A stretch of 64,000 bases of DNA from positions 1,504,571 through 1,568,570 of the forward strand of contig CP084167.1 in NCBI GenBank assembly GCA_021513715.1, written 5' to 3'. The notes under the pieces are model-generated. The model made no database searches, was not told the DNA's origin, and saw nothing but the letters and a program-made list of their open reading frames with translations. Source of the stretch: Candidatus Heimdallarchaeum endolithica (lineage in GTDB: Archaea > Asgardarchaeota > Heimdallarchaeia > Heimdallarchaeales > Heimdallarchaeaceae). Below are positions 54,401 through 63,108 of the stretch, in pieces (positions within the stretch are counted from its first letter, which is position 1; every line of letters starts with the position of its first letter). The position numbers and the translations under genes were made by a program.

Positions 54401-56072
54401 TTCTTCTGATATTGACTCTCTTCTATCATATAGTTCTACACCCTTTTACATCGTCTATATTGACCCCGATAATGTAAATGCAGTAGATAAGACTTTTATG
54501 TTTAATGTTACACTTTACAAAGCTGGATATACGAATCAATCCTACATTATCTATCTAACCGTAGTCTATAATCCTACAACAATCAATACAGAGGAAACAG
54601 AAATAACTATTTTTGCCGATCAAGAGGGTGAATTTATTCTTTATTTTGTAAATGATAAAACAGATACAAATATCGAAGATGCATTAGTGACCATTGATAT
54701 AGTTAATGGTTCAATGTATATAGAAGATTACCAAGCTACTGGAACAAGTCCATATTATGTGTACATTAACCCTTATGATTCAAATTCCTCTGATTTAACT
54801 TTTGAAATAAGCGTCACAATATCAAAAGGAGGATATGAAGAACAGTCCATTATACTTTATTTACATGTGAAGATTCATCCTACAAAGGTATTTACCTCTA
54901 GTGATACACAAACTATATATGCTGATGAAATTGCAGAATTTACTGTTTACTACTGGGATATTTACAATGTTTCAGTGGAAGAGGCTAATTATACAGTTAC
55001 TCTCACTTTTGGTGAAACAATCGATGTTGAAGGAATAACTTTCTCGTACAATCAAGTGCTGGGCTCATTCATTTTCTCATTTGACTTTAATGATTTTACA
55101 GTAACAAACGAAACGTTCATTTTTAATATTACAATGTGGAAAGAAGGATTCGAAAATCAATCAATAATTTTAACTACAAAAATTCATGATTTCATCAAAT
55201 ATGATTTAAGCATAATCATCGATGGTGACACTATTCACCTTCTGAGCACAGTAACATTTACATTAATCTTGAAAGAAGCATTATTGCAATTACTTGCTAA
55301 TGATGATACAAAATTGGCTTATTCACCTATTGGAGAAAATATAACTTTAACCTTAAATCTTCTTGACAGCTCTAATAATATTATTGAGACATCTATTTTT
55401 AACATAACAATAAATAATATCCAAAACAGCAATTACATTGGACAATTCAAATATAGAATCGAAAGCTGGAGAGCAAAAAGTCTTGAAATTGAATGTACAT
55501 ATCTGCCTAAACAAGCAAATATAGTTTCCACAACAAACTTTAATCAATCTTTTGATATTAAATTCCCACTTTTCCATGATCTATTCTACGAATATCTTAG
55601 TTACATGATTACAGCGATTTCAATAATCACAGTTACAGCAATTACTTTAGCAGTTTACTTTGGTGTAATTCGACCTAAAAAACAAAAGAAACAAGCAAAA
55701 AGGAAACAATATTGTGATACTGTTTCCAATATTCTCCAGAGCGTTACTTCTATGAAAAAGGTTCTTATTGTTCATAAAGACACTAGTTCTCCTGTTTATG
55801 AATTAGATCTAGGTTCTGATATGAGGGTAAGTTCAGCACTTGTAACAGGATTTTTACAAGCTGTATCTACAATGGCTAAAGAGATTACAGGAAAAGACAA
55901 AGACGTTGTCAAAAAATTAGATTATGGTGATTTCATAGTTACTTCTGCAGGGACTAAAAACTATATTACATATATTTTCTCTGATAAAGAACTTTCAGAA
56001 GATATAACAAGTGGTTTAAAAGAGTTTGTAAAATATTTTGAGAGAAGATTTGCACATGTTGCTGAGAACTGA
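51480..56072 (+). CDS. Giant Ig-like-repeat surface protein with cytoplasmic longin-like domain (3' part of the split gene)
   Basis: A 1,530-residue frame opening at a TTG without a signal peptide, because the real N-terminus lies upstream of an IS and two frameshifts. Residues 1-1365 are beta-rich, with repeated units of about 90-95 residues (each with a 'NPT/NPS' start, an acidic 'Y.D' strand and a 'F.FN.T..K.GY..QS' end) and dozens of N-glycosylation sites. A membrane helix (about 1373-1395) and a basic stretch (RPKKQKKQAKRK) follow. The last 120 residues are cytoplasmic, with 'VKKLDYGDFIVTSAGTKN' resembling the longin/roadblock-like family at 15.7-18.4 kb. Confidence 0.8.
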   Translation: MEITDPKTIDLSDNGIRINSTNEKITGNFVGTYKITSNTSVSLDMNTYYNFYDSYTAVSSFEASNSSFNSHSINWEITWSSNSIDTTYTLTSRIQSLVVRDDWNDSFNWLYNGTSSFSSSRVGNKYTCTIGTNTSAGDWKITTTSPNHIYSVSLSEDGIETDRFYLGNWSTDQTNVYGHNGSQVDFETVISGNNGSVYNETTGTLNITLFDPNGNVLPNKGNLTTIDPKYIFNDVTAYTKAGLGFSSPGLVKDNIIIDPSNGTDLPGFWTAVVFWNNGTEVGFYTKRIIVQSQTFFTAEWETEPSSGVWTNSNIARKSGDTIRINTTFYNISEPFFSGLGTPIPDARVTYTTEWGSSDNLTDYHPIYNGTISVSTGVGVYLISLVATGAFVENQTNNFTVSVFYESNIDPDYLSYTTNYTNDAIFKFDFQDVTGSTSMLPDDLIVRINGSVLNPSFYSYADNGGKVKVTINTSSASLNPGYWEVEVEAYKLNFRKSYSQQNATQLFDLTITDNPTDIIVDSADSEVYVYYNASIDFRYRDLNHSVDLYGTTYLVYSNASNVDISVSESSGVYHIDLQNNNYSVTVIGIFVNISKLGYESQEKILLVELNVKTNPTEATVETAPTDCYIGYNSSIEILYNDTVHDTGIESAVVTNVEVNATSPIDWWVEELGSRKYNITFLNTNSSVSALNITITVSKDGYVLAKTWVIINRADIPTHYEYYTSPPENITYLETETFKIFYWDDISTIKINNSQLLFSGNLTSVALTSFTVYSNGTYFITISDLTAFGKYQLVVLLTLDGYVDQSFSLSILLLKRETTLSSTTGTNLQIYAIDTLDLFLEYKDKDTDTAIEADDNQISFAQGTGNETLTLSFYFESISYNGYTVTLHSFTFDPNEDTAAGYVFVFNITLSKFGYSNNSIVIYLRVNINPSDIQCVEDSIVIDSSQQASFTIFYIDTVSNKNITGAFINVFQLNGSSSDIDSLLSYSSTPFYIVYIDPDNVNAVDKTFMFNVTLYKAGYTNQSYIIYLTVVYNPTTINTEETEITIFADQEGEFILYFVNDKTDTNIEDALVTIDIVNGSMYIEDYQATGTSPYYVYINPYDSNSSDLTFEISVTISKGGYEEQSIILYLHVKIHPTKVFTSSDTQTIYADEIAEFTVYYWDIYNVSVEEANYTVTLTFGETIDVEGITFSYNQVLGSFIFSFDFNDFTVTNETFIFNITMWKEGFENQSIILTTKIHDFIKYDLSIIIDGDTIHLLSTVTFTLILKEALLQLLANDDTKLAYSPIGENITLTLNLLDSSNNIIETSIFNITINNIQNSNYIGQFKYRIESWRAKSLEIECTYLPKQANIVSTTNFNQSFDIKFPLFHDLFYEYLSYMITAISIITVTAITLAVYFGVIRPKKQKKQAKRKQYCDTVSNILQSVTSMKKVLIVHKDTSSPVYELDLGSDMRVSSALVTGFLQAVSTMAKEITGKDKDVVKKLDYGDFIVTSAGTKNYITYIFSDKELSEDITSGLKEFVKYFERRFAHVAEN

Positions 56073-56174
56073 ATTGGGTCATTAGAAGAGTATAGAAAAG
56101 CAGAAAAAGTAATTTTACGTAATCTAACAGAGCACCTATATATCTGGACACTATATTCTATTACTACCAACCCT

Positions 56175-56360
56175 ATGATGGAGAAAGAAATAAAGAAATT
56201 AGGCCCAATGAGTCAAAAAATAATTAAATTCGTCAAAAATACTAAAGAAGTAACAATTGGAATAATACTTCAATATTTCAATAGATGGCCAAGAGAAGAA
56301 ATTATTTCACTTGTCTTTGCTTTAGTTGAAGATCATTACCTTCTTACAAAAAGAATATAA
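56175..56360 (+). CDS. Small helical, winged-helix-like protein
   Basis: 61 residues (ATG at 56175 or 56178). The pattern 'MSQKIIKFVKNTKEVTIGII' then 'REEIISLVFALVEDHYLLTK' looks like the helical part of a winged helix. It follows the giant surface-protein gene by about 100 bases on the same strand. It is short and without strong motifs, so reality is moderate. Confidence 0.45.
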   Translation: MMEKEIKKLGPMSQKIIKFVKNTKEVTIGIILQYFNRWPREEIISLVFALVEDHYLLTKRI

Positions 56361-56425
56361 CCCTTCTTTTTTGTCTTTAATGTTAACTTTATTAATTTAC
56401 CTTAGACTCTTTCTTTTAGATTATA

Positions 56426-57148
56426 ATGAAAAAGTGGGAAGGATATGCGATCCTTTGCGACATGGACGGAGTCATTATAAGCATTAAAGAAAGATGGATA
56501 AAACCTTTTGAAAAAGCACTAAGGAAAGTTAAACAAGATATAGACGAACATGCTTTAAAAGAGCAAGCTCCATCTTTGCTTCTAACTCATGGAGGAAGAA
56601 GTAAAAAAATATGGTTAAGAGCAATTTTTAAGGTTTGTAGTTATGCAGGTTTGTCTAGGTTTCAATCTTTAAGAGTGATCATAAATATTGGTTTAATGCT
56701 TTTAAAACCTAAAAATTTTAAGATTGTTCCTTTCGATGAAGTTGAACAAACTTTACAAAATTTAAAAGATTTAGGTTTTAAGCTTGCTTTGGTTACTACA
56801 GCTTCAAATTTCACTATTAGAAGGTTAAAAAAACTATATCCTGAAATACATTCTAAATATGATTTTATTTTTACAAGAAATGACGTAAAATTTACTAAAC
56901 CCTTTCCAGACCAATTAAATTTAGCAATTAAAAAACTAGAAGTTGAAAGAAACAAATGTGTTATGATTGGAGATTTGATGACTGATATTCTTGCTGGTAA
57001 AAATGCTGGAGTAAAAACAGTAGCTATCCTTAGTGAATATCCATTCATCACTGAAGCTCTCTTGTCATCAGTAGAACCAGATCATATGATTGAATCATTT
57101 TCTTTATTGCCAGACTATTTGAACGATATTTTTAAATTATACAATTAG
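56426..57148 (+). CDS. HAD-family hydrolase
   Basis: 240 residues with HAD motif I 'ILCDMDGVI' (DxDG), a helical cap (about 20-105), motif II 'LALVTTASN', and motifs III/IV 'KPFPDQLNLAIKKL' and 'CVMIGDLMTDILAGKNAG'. The 'GD.MTDI.AGKNAGV' wording is that of phosphoglycolate-phosphatase-like HAD enzymes. The substrate cannot be read. It has its own promoter region and no obvious operon partner. Confidence 0.9.
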   Translation: MKKWEGYAILCDMDGVIISIKERWIKPFEKALRKVKQDIDEHALKEQAPSLLLTHGGRSKKIWLRAIFKVCSYAGLSRFQSLRVIINIGLMLLKPKNFKIVPFDEVEQTLQNLKDLGFKLALVTTASNFTIRRLKKLYPEIHSKYDFIFTRNDVKFTKPFPDQLNLAIKKLEVERNKCVMIGDLMTDILAGKNAGVKTVAILSEYPFITEALLSSVEPDHMIESFSLLPDYLNDIFKLYN

Positions 57149-57238
57149 ACAGTTGAAAAGTTTAACACAATAGTTTTTTTTCCTAGTCTATTATAAGAAA
57201 AAGTTCAAAAACGCTATTAAAAACGCTAACATGTAAGA

Positions 57239-57715
57239 ATGAAAAGGCAGTTTAAATTTCCAGAAGTTCTTCTCTATCAATCAACCTATGTTTGGATAAA
57301 AGATATAGGAAGAGGCGTTTACGCAATAGGGATTACAGATTACGCTCAATACTTATTAGACGACATTGTCACAATATCACTACCAGTTGATGATTATGTA
57401 GAACAAGGTGACGAACTAATCTCCATCGAATCAATTTATGAAACAATTGAAATTGAAAGTCCGTTTACAGGTAAGATTATAGAAATAAATGATGATGTAA
57501 AAGATAATCCTGAGCTCTTAAATGAAGATGCTTTCAGTTCATGGATACTAAAAATTGAAATAACTGATGATGAAGAACTAGATGATTTGTATACAGCAGA
57601 TGAAGTTTTCGATCTATTTCAAGAAGAACTTGAAGAACAAGGAGATGAAGAATTAACAAAAGAGTTTGGTGCCTTTGTTCAATTTAACGACGACAATGAA
57701 GATGGATGGGTCTAA
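57239..57715 (+). CDS. Glycine-cleavage H-protein-like, lipoyl lysine missing
   Basis: 158 residues with an H-protein fold: 'YVWIKDIGRGVYAIGITDYAQ' at the start, 'DELISIESIYETIEIESPF' in the hairpin and 'GKIIEINDDVKDNPELLNED' after it, all in the GcvH order. In true H-proteins the hairpin reads ESVKA with the lipoylated Lys; here that position is Tyr. A 40-residue acidic tail is added. It therefore cannot carry lipoate at the usual place. No gcvP or gcvT lies nearby. A structural or alternative carrier role is possible. Confidence 0.8.
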   Translation: MKRQFKFPEVLLYQSTYVWIKDIGRGVYAIGITDYAQYLLDDIVTISLPVDDYVEQGDELISIESIYETIEIESPFTGKIIEINDDVKDNPELLNEDAFSSWILKIEITDDEELDDLYTADEVFDLFQEELEEQGDEELTKEFGAFVQFNDDNEDGWV

Positions 57716-57895
57716 TTTACTTTTATAAAAAAAGAAACCAAAGATTTTTATATTAAACTTATTGTTGAGGTGTAGATAATAATAGAGGACTTGATGCCTT
57801 GGAATTTCGATAGCGCCATTATGGAAACTTGAATTAATTGTAAATTCTAGTAGAACAATTTTAAAAGTCCTTAACTATTTTGGAGTATTGGAAGT

Positions 57896-59383
57896 ATGAA
57901 CAACGATAAGGAATCTATTTTTTTACCACCAGAAGCTATTTTGATTTACAAAATAATTAGCGAAAAAAAGGAACTAGAAATCAATGAACTTGAAAACATT
58001 TCAAAACTTTCTAGAGGAAAAATTGAATATAACCTTCCTTTTTTGCAAAAACACGACCTATTGGACAGAAAAGAGAGAATAAACAAATATTGTTCTTTAA
58101 CAAAGGAAGGAGAAGAAGCAGAGAAAAATCAGTTGATTGAAAGAAGAATATACAACCTAATTAAAGAGAAAAAGAAAGTATCCTTTGCTCAACTTGGAGA
58201 TTTTATCAAAGTAGACAAAAAAGAATTGAATGCAGGAGTAGGTTTACTTCGAAAACTTGATGCTATCATAATTGAAAAAGGAGAGATAAGTATAAAACTA
58301 CCAGAAAAAGATATTAACATTGAATTACAACAACACCTCTCTAAAATAAAAAAAGAGAAAGTGAGTTATTCAGATAAAGTTTCTCCCCTTGTTAAAAGAG
58401 GATTAGTGAATATCATTGAGGAGAAACAATCATTTTTGATAATAAAAGTTCCTTATTCAAAAATAAAGTCCAGAATTAAAGAATTAATTGAAGTAGGAAG
58501 ATTGTCTTCAAACATGTTAAGAGATGGAAGTTGGAGAAAAACTCAATTGAAGGCATATAACCTAAAAGGACAACCTCCCACTTATTTTGTTGGGAGAAAA
58601 CAACCTTATGCAAGATTCATTGATACTGTTAAACAGAAACTTGTTGCTTTGGGTTTTCAGGAGATGAGAGGACCTATAGTAGAACTAGAATTCTGGAATT
58701 TTGATGCCTTATTCCAAGCTCAAGACCACCCAGCTAGAGAGTGGTCAGATGTTTATAGAGTTTCAAACCCTAAACATGGTAATCTTCCTAAAGAAGAATA
58801 TGTAACTAATGTTCAGCAAGCTCATGAAAATGGGTATAATACAGGAAGTAAAGGTTGGAGATACAAATGGGACCCTAAAAAAAGTTCAAGACTGGTTTTA
58901 CGAGCTCAAGGCACTTCTGTCAGCGCTCGAACTCTAGTAGATTTGAAAATTCCTTCAAAATACTTTAGCATTTCTCGATGTTATAGACCAGATACTGTTG
59001 ATGCTACTCATCTTTCTGAATTTAACCAAGTTGAAGGTATTGTCGTTGATCCTTCCATAACTTTCAGAGATCTTTTAGGAATACTAGAAACATTTGCCCT
59101 AGATGTTGCTGGAGCAGAAGAATGTACATTTAAGCCTGATTATTACCCTTTTACTGAACCTTCTGTTGAGCTTAGCGTTGTTGATCCAAATCTTGGAAGA
59201 ATAGAATTTGGAGGAGCAGGTATCTTTCGTCCAGAGGTAACCAAACCATTTGGTATAGATGCACCAGTAATAGCTTGGGGTTTAGGAATTGATAGACTGT
59301 TCATGGTTAAGTACGGAATAACAGACATCAGAGAGCTATTTAGTCACAAAATGGAGTGGTTACGTTCCACAAAAATGGTATAG
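57896..59383 (+). CDS. pheS: Phenylalanyl-tRNA synthetase alpha subunit
   Basis: Catalytic subunit of the alpha2-beta2 PheRS. 495 residues: N-terminal winged-helix repeats (about 10-150) typical of archaeal/eukaryotic PheS, then the class II core with motif 2 'SISRCYRPDTVDATHLSEFNQVEG' (split here by class-specific residues) and motif 3 'GWGLGIDRLFMVKYGI'-type ending. GGAG lies shortly before the ATG. pheT follows directly. Confidence 0.96.
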   Translation: MNNDKESIFLPPEAILIYKIISEKKELEINELENISKLSRGKIEYNLPFLQKHDLLDRKERINKYCSLTKEGEEAEKNQLIERRIYNLIKEKKKVSFAQLGDFIKVDKKELNAGVGLLRKLDAIIIEKGEISIKLPEKDINIELQQHLSKIKKEKVSYSDKVSPLVKRGLVNIIEEKQSFLIIKVPYSKIKSRIKELIEVGRLSSNMLRDGSWRKTQLKAYNLKGQPPTYFVGRKQPYARFIDTVKQKLVALGFQEMRGPIVELEFWNFDALFQAQDHPAREWSDVYRVSNPKHGNLPKEEYVTNVQQAHENGYNTGSKGWRYKWDPKKSSRLVLRAQGTSVSARTLVDLKIPSKYFSISRCYRPDTVDATHLSEFNQVEGIVVDPSITFRDLLGILETFALDVAGAEECTFKPDYYPFTEPSVELSVVDPNLGRIEFGGAGIFRPEVTKPFGIDAPVIAWGLGIDRLFMVKYGITDIRELFSHKMEWLRSTKMV

Positions 59384-59392
59384 GTGAAAAAG

Positions 59393-61087
59393 ATGGTCAC
59401 TATAAAAGCAAGTTACACAAAAATGTTGAAAACTCTTGGAAAGAATCTTTCAATAGAAGAATTGGATAGACTACTTTCTTTTGCCAAATCTGAAATAGAC
59501 GAATATGTAGAAGAAGAAGATATGCTAGTAATAGATGTAAAAACAAGTAACCGTCCAGATTTATGGATTCCTGAGGGGATGATAAGAGAGATAAAAGGCA
59601 TATGGGGAGAAGAAAAAGGTATTCCGAAGTTAGAGCTAAAAGAAAGCGATTATAAGGTTATTGTAGATCCAAAACTATCTAAATCCAGACCCTTTATTGC
59701 TTGTGCCATCGCAAAAAATGTCACACTAACAGATTATAATATCAAACAACTAATGCAGTTATCAGAAAAAATAGATCATTCCTATGGAAGAAGAAGAAAA
59801 AGATCTTCTATTGGAATGTACAACTTATCCATGATAAAAAGCCCTATTCAATATAAAGTAATTGACAAAAATCACAAATTCATTCCTCTTGGTTATACAG
59901 AACCACAAGATCTAGAAACAATTTTAGAAACTCATGAAAAAGGAAAGGAATTTGGCTACATTGTTAAAAGTTATGGCCATTATCCTATTCTTTTGTCAGC
60001 AGATGGATTAACACTTTCTATGCCTCCAATTATCAACAGTAATGATGTAGGTAGAGTTACAGAAGAGACAACTGATATGTTAATTGAAGTAACAGGAACT
60101 CACCTTTGTACAGTACATGTTGTGTTAAACATTCTATGCCAAACATTAGCAGATTTAGGAGCAGAATTATATAATGTAACAATAGAATACCCAAAAGAGA
60201 TATTAGATAAAACTATAGTTACCCCTACAATAGAATATGAAGAAATCGAAATTAATCTCAAAGAGATAAACAAATATCTAGGAACTAAACTAAAACCGAA
60301 AAAGGTGGAAGAGGTATTAAATAAAAGAAGATTTGATGTCAAGAAAATAGATAAAGACATGATTACAGTACTTATTCCTCCTTATAGGACAGACATTTTA
60401 CACTGGGTTGACATTGCTGAAGAAATTGCTATTGGTTTAGATTATAACAAAATGGGTCCTACAAAATGGAAAGTTCTTACAACTGGAGGACTTTTACCAG
60501 AAACAGAAAGTGAAAACATAGTAAGAGATATTCTTGTTGGAACTGGTGCAATAGAAGTAATAACTAACACTTTAACAGATCCTGATATACTAACAATAAA
60601 AGTAAACATTGAAGAGGACAATTTTGTTAAGATTTCAAATCCTGTAAGTAAAAACTATAGTGTTATTAGAAACAGTATTTTTCCCAATTTAATAAATATA
60701 CTTTCTAAAAACACCCATGAAACATATCCACAGGTAATCTTTGAGGTAGGAGAAATTGTTAAGTTAGACAAAGGAAGAACTTGGACACAGACCAACGCAG
60801 CCTATATGTTAGCAGACACAGAAACAAGCTTTGAGGATGCTCATAAGGTTCTAGATCAAATGATGAGATTACTTGAAACTAATTATAATCTAATCGAGAC
60901 TGAACATCCATCATTTATTAGAGGAAGAAGCGCAGAAATAGAAATTGAAGGCAAAATATGTGGAATCATAGGAGAGGTTAACCCCGAGGTTTTAGAAAAA
61001 AATCAAATATGGATGCCTACAGTAGGTTTCGAAATAGAACTACCATTAATTCCCTCTTTAGAATGTAAAAAGAAGTATACTTATTGA
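59393..61087 (+). CDS. pheT: Phenylalanyl-tRNA synthetase beta subunit
   Basis: 564 residues from the ATG at 59393, chosen because AGGTGA sits 5 bases upstream; a GTG at 59384 is possible. Archaeal-type PheT with 'VDVKTSNRPDLWIPEGMIRE' (B1-like), the editing B3/B4 region ('YGRRRKRSSIGMYNL') and 'VLIPPYRTDILHWVDIAEEIAIG' (B5). It lacks the long bacterial C-terminal FDX-ACB extension. It overlaps the convergent kinase gene by 7 bases. Confidence 0.95.
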   Translation: MVTIKASYTKMLKTLGKNLSIEELDRLLSFAKSEIDEYVEEEDMLVIDVKTSNRPDLWIPEGMIREIKGIWGEEKGIPKLELKESDYKVIVDPKLSKSRPFIACAIAKNVTLTDYNIKQLMQLSEKIDHSYGRRRKRSSIGMYNLSMIKSPIQYKVIDKNHKFIPLGYTEPQDLETILETHEKGKEFGYIVKSYGHYPILLSADGLTLSMPPIINSNDVGRVTEETTDMLIEVTGTHLCTVHVVLNILCQTLADLGAELYNVTIEYPKEILDKTIVTPTIEYEEIEINLKEINKYLGTKLKPKKVEEVLNKRRFDVKKIDKDMITVLIPPYRTDILHWVDIAEEIAIGLDYNKMGPTKWKVLTTGGLLPETESENIVRDILVGTGAIEVITNTLTDPDILTIKVNIEEDNFVKISNPVSKNYSVIRNSIFPNLINILSKNTHETYPQVIFEVGEIVKLDKGRTWTQTNAAYMLADTETSFEDAHKVLDQMMRLLETNYNLIETEHPSFIRGRSAEIEIEGKICGIIGEVNPEVLEKNQIWMPTVGFEIELPLIPSLECKKKYTY

Positions 61088-62019
61088 TTAAGTTCTTTTT
61101 CTTTCTTTTTATTTTCGTTTTTTATAATTACTAGAATACGTTCCCATATAGCATCTAATAATGAGTAGATAACTCTTTGTTGATCTTGTGTTTCAATAAT
61201 AGGTATTTTATGTCGATTTGCTTCTTCAACAAGATATCTCTGAATAGTTCGTATTTCCTCAAAAGCATTAATATAACGCTCTGCATTTCTTTCTACCACT
61301 TTTAACCCTCTTCTCTTAAATCGTTCAAGATGTTCATGTTCATCTTTTAAGTGTAGAAGAAAAAGCATTACATGTTGTTGACTTATCGTTTCTGTTTTAA
61401 ACAAGTTAGGAGATAAATGGACACCTTCGATAATTGTGTTTTCTCTAGAGTACATAGCTGATTCAATAATAGCTTCAACACCTACAATCACTAATCTACT
61501 TTGTTCTTCAAATCCTACAATACTTCTATCTAAAATCGGATTTATTTCTGACTTTAAATACTTGTAAGCTTCATATGAACTTCCATATAACTCAGGAACT
61601 AATTTTTTTGAAATACTCTGCCTTAATATTTCCCTTATCATATCAGTTCCAATTATATTTGTTATTTCTAGTCTACGTGAGAGTAGTGAAGCGATAGTGC
61701 TTTTTCCTATTCCAGGAACTCCAGCTAACAAAATAATGATTGGCTTGTATACACCCTTTTGTTCAAAAGCGATATATCTCTGTGCATACAAGGGATTAAA
61801 TTTTTCAAGACTATCTAGGACTATCTGTGAAAAAGATTCCTGAGAGAGTGTTTTACTTGTCTTACCTACTTGTAATTCTATTTGAGTTGCTAATTCATAA
61901 GCATTAATTTCATCTAAACCTATAGCATAAAAAGTACGAGAAAGAATCCCTTTAGAAAAAATTGTTTTTTTTCCTGATTTTGTCCTAAATTTGATAAAGT
62001 TAGATGAAGGTTTACTCAT
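61081..62019 (-). CDS. 2-phosphoglycerate-kinase-like protein (copy 1)
   Basis: 312 residues: an ATP-cone-like N-terminal part ('TIFSKGILSRTFYAIGLDEI', about 15-85), then a P-loop kinase domain with 'LLAGVPGIGKSTIASLLSRR' (Walker A about residue 98) and 'NIIGTDMIREILRQ'. This order is that of archaeal 2-phosphoglycerate kinases, which in some thermophiles make 2,3-diphosphoglycerate. The true substrate is uncertain. It is divergent from a paralogue at 62164-63054. Confidence 0.83.
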   Translation of the reverse strand: MSKPSSNFIKFRTKSGKKTIFSKGILSRTFYAIGLDEINAYELATQIELQVGKTSKTLSQESFSQIVLDSLEKFNPLYAQRYIAFEQKGVYKPIIILLAGVPGIGKSTIASLLSRRLEITNIIGTDMIREILRQSISKKLVPELYGSSYEAYKYLKSEINPILDRSIVGFEEQSRLVIVGVEAIIESAMYSRENTIIEGVHLSPNLFKTETISQQHVMLFLLHLKDEHEHLERFKRRGLKVVERNAERYINAFEEIRTIQRYLVEEANRHKIPIIETQDQQRVIYSLLDAIWERILVIIKNENKKKEKELNQ

Positions 62020-62133
62020 TGAGAAGTTTAGGTTTTAAAGATATAAAAATTTGGTGTGATTCGAGCCATTATTTTATAATTTCAATTTTGAATCAAAAAA
62101 ACAAACTGCTTGGATTAGGCTATCAAAACTTTA

Positions 62134-62142
62134 TTATATAAA
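62134..62142 (+). promoter_or_regulatory. TATA box for the second kinase-like gene
   Basis: TTATATAAA centred about 26 bases before the ATG at 62164. Transcription would start at or next to the ATG, giving a leaderless mRNA. Confidence 0.6.
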
Positions 62143-62163
62143 AACTATCAATTTTTTCTCAAT

Positions 62164-63054
62164 ATGAACTTTGAATCCCCAATATACGTGAAGAGAGAAC
62201 AAGCAAGTTACTTATTTAGTAGAGGGATTCTGGCTACAAGATTAGAAGTTATAGGGCTTAAGTTTCAGCAAGCATATGAGTTATCAAACAAAATCTATCT
62301 AAAAATCAAGAAATTACACAAAAATACCATATCAAAGAGTAAACTGGACGAATTTGTCTATAATTCAATTAAACAAGAATACTCTAAAGAGTTAGCAGAA
62401 GAATACTTAATGATTGAAAAATTAAGAGATACAAGTATCCCTCTATGGATTGTTATTGCAGGAGCTATTGGAGTAGGAAAAAGTACTTTGTCAAGGAAAA
62501 TTGCTTCTGATTTTGGAATTAGACATGTAATTGGAACAGACATAGTAAGGGACATTCTAAGAAAAACTCTCTCTAAAGATATTGCTCCACAGTTACACAC
62601 TCCATCATATCTAGCATATAAAACATTGAGACCAATTTATAATACACGTTATGATGAAGTGATTATTGGTTACGAAAATCACTCGAAGTATGTTAATATA
62701 GGAATTGAAGCTTTACTAAATAGAGCTGCAATGGAAAATATTTCTATAATAATTGAAGGAGAGCACTTATTACCTTCTTTTTTTGACAAAGAAACAATAA
62801 AAATCTCTAATCTAATTTACATAACTATATCTCTAGAAGATGAAAAGGTGCATTTGGAAAATTTAAGTTCACAGTATTCTAGAGAAAAAGATGAGCTAAT
62901 TAAGCATTTCAAGAATATTCGAAAAATTCATGATTTCCTTGTTCATGAAACAAAGATCAGAAAACTACCAGTCATTGAATCTAATGATAAAGAGGCAGTT
63001 CTTGCAAATGTTAGGAAATACATAATTGAAAAAACTAAAAAGGTAATTTTCTGA
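62164..63054 (+). CDS. 2-phosphoglycerate-kinase-like protein (copy 2)
   Basis: 296 residues with the same order as its divergent neighbour: 'YLFSRGILATRLEVIGLKFQ' (ATP-cone-like), 'IAGAIGVGKSTLSRKIASDF' (Walker A, about residue 100), 'HVIGTDIVRDILRKTLSKDI', and 'IIIEGEHLLPSFFDKE'. Identity to the other copy is clear but moderate, so the duplication is old. The two 5' ends face each other across 144 bases. The substrate is unknown. Confidence 0.83.
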   Translation: MNFESPIYVKREQASYLFSRGILATRLEVIGLKFQQAYELSNKIYLKIKKLHKNTISKSKLDEFVYNSIKQEYSKELAEEYLMIEKLRDTSIPLWIVIAGAIGVGKSTLSRKIASDFGIRHVIGTDIVRDILRKTLSKDIAPQLHTPSYLAYKTLRPIYNTRYDEVIIGYENHSKYVNIGIEALLNRAAMENISIIIEGEHLLPSFFDKETIKISNLIYITISLEDEKVHLENLSSQYSREKDELIKHFKNIRKIHDFLVHETKIRKLPVIESNDKEAVLANVRKYIIEKTKKVIF

Positions 63055-63108
63055 ACGGTATACAACATAGTTTCTGAACTAAAATCAAATAGTAAAATAG
63101 TGAACCAA

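Noticed and set aside
56175..56360. Considered dropping the 61-residue frame after the giant surface gene as noise
   Set aside because: Kept at low confidence because its helical pattern is gene-like and it has no better overlapping frame.
57239..57715. Calling a glycine cleavage system
   Set aside because: The lipoyl lysine is missing and there are no gcvP, gcvT or lpd genes in the window.
57716..57895. Possible small RNA between the H-like gene and pheS, with a GAGGTGTAGATAATAATAGAGGACTTGATG stretch split over two lines
   Set aside because: No clear C/D or H/ACA box pair or stable stem could be made by eye. The only supported element is the weak ribosome site before pheS.
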